A DNA stretch of 12,471 bases from Sulfurimonas sp. UBA6014 (GTDB lineage: Bacteria; Campylobacterota; Campylobacteria; Campylobacterales; Sulfurimonadaceae): contig DJAA01000044.1 in the NCBI GenBank assembly GCA_002428085.1, positions 2,163 to 14,633 of the forward strand, in the 5' to 3' direction. Of the stretch, positions 12,454 to 12,471 are shown piece by piece (position 1 is the stretch's first letter; each line of letters opens with the position of its first letter). The position numbers and the translations under genes are program-made. Under the pieces are notes generated by a model. That model was given only the letters and a program-made list of their open reading frames with translations. It did no database searches and was not told the DNA's origin.

Positions 12454-12471
12454 AGATTGCTTCGCTTTGCT
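12454..12471. repeat. Possible start of a dispersed repeat, cut by the window edge
   Basis: The terminal AGATTGCTTCGCTTTGCT matches, from memory, one end of a short dispersed repeat seen in many bacterial intergenic regions (a form ending in AGCAAAGCGAAGCAATCT on the other strand, usually next to GCAATGAC-type sequence). It begins 10 nt after the pepP stop. Only one end is visible, so this is tentative. Confidence 0.35.

Overview
The window is an AT-rich, tightly packed bacterial stretch in which every credible gene lies on the + strand. Several traits together point to Campylobacterota, a Sulfurimonas/Sulfuricurvum-like free-living lineage rather than a named species. These are the order cheV-cheA-cheW, a CheA with a receiver domain fused to its C-terminus, a CheW-receiver CheV, a one-piece STAS-permease MlaE, and K/I/F/E-rich proteins with very short spacers. 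The genus is inferred from gene content, not from a database match.

Region 1 (1-1532) holds an overlapping pair. The first is the C-terminal part of a caspase-fold peptidase with its His/Cys dyad, cut by the left window edge. The second is an exported protein with an LPP20-like N-terminal part and a DUF4384-like C-terminal part. Region 2 (1533-1682) is the only real intergenic space. It has an extended -10 element and a palindromic REP/BIME-like element made of two small hairpins.

Region 3 (1683-3898) carries greA (transcript cleavage factor), argC (arginine biosynthesis) and a calcineurin-like metallophosphoesterase of the UDP-diacylglucosamine pyrophosphatase type (lipid A). They are chained by 14- and 11-nt overlaps. 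Region 4 (3901-7728) is the chemotaxis core cheV, cheA, cheW, starting 2 nt after the phosphoesterase. Receptor signals would pass through CheW/CheV to the CheA kinase. The two fused receivers (CheV and the CheA C-terminus) probably act as phosphate sinks or adaptation devices alongside a CheY encoded elsewhere.

Region 5 (7741-11151) encodes an Mla-type lipid ABC transporter: STAS-MlaE permease, MlaF ATPase, MlaD MCE protein and an auxiliary lipoprotein, each overlapping or abutting the next. An AT-rich hairpin plus T-run sits exactly between cheW and mlaE and may separate the two modules. Region 6 (11148-12443) is an M24B Xaa-Pro aminopeptidase. The last 18 bases look like the beginning of a dispersed repeat cut by the window edge.

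Nearly all of this is conserved housekeeping and signalling machinery. The less ordinary parts are the caspase/LPP20-DUF4384 pair with its abrupt strand-composition change, the palindromic element before greA, the cheW/mlaE junction, and the mixed Mla/Pqi-like transporter layout. I saw no tRNA, rRNA, CRISPR array, transposase or phage gene.
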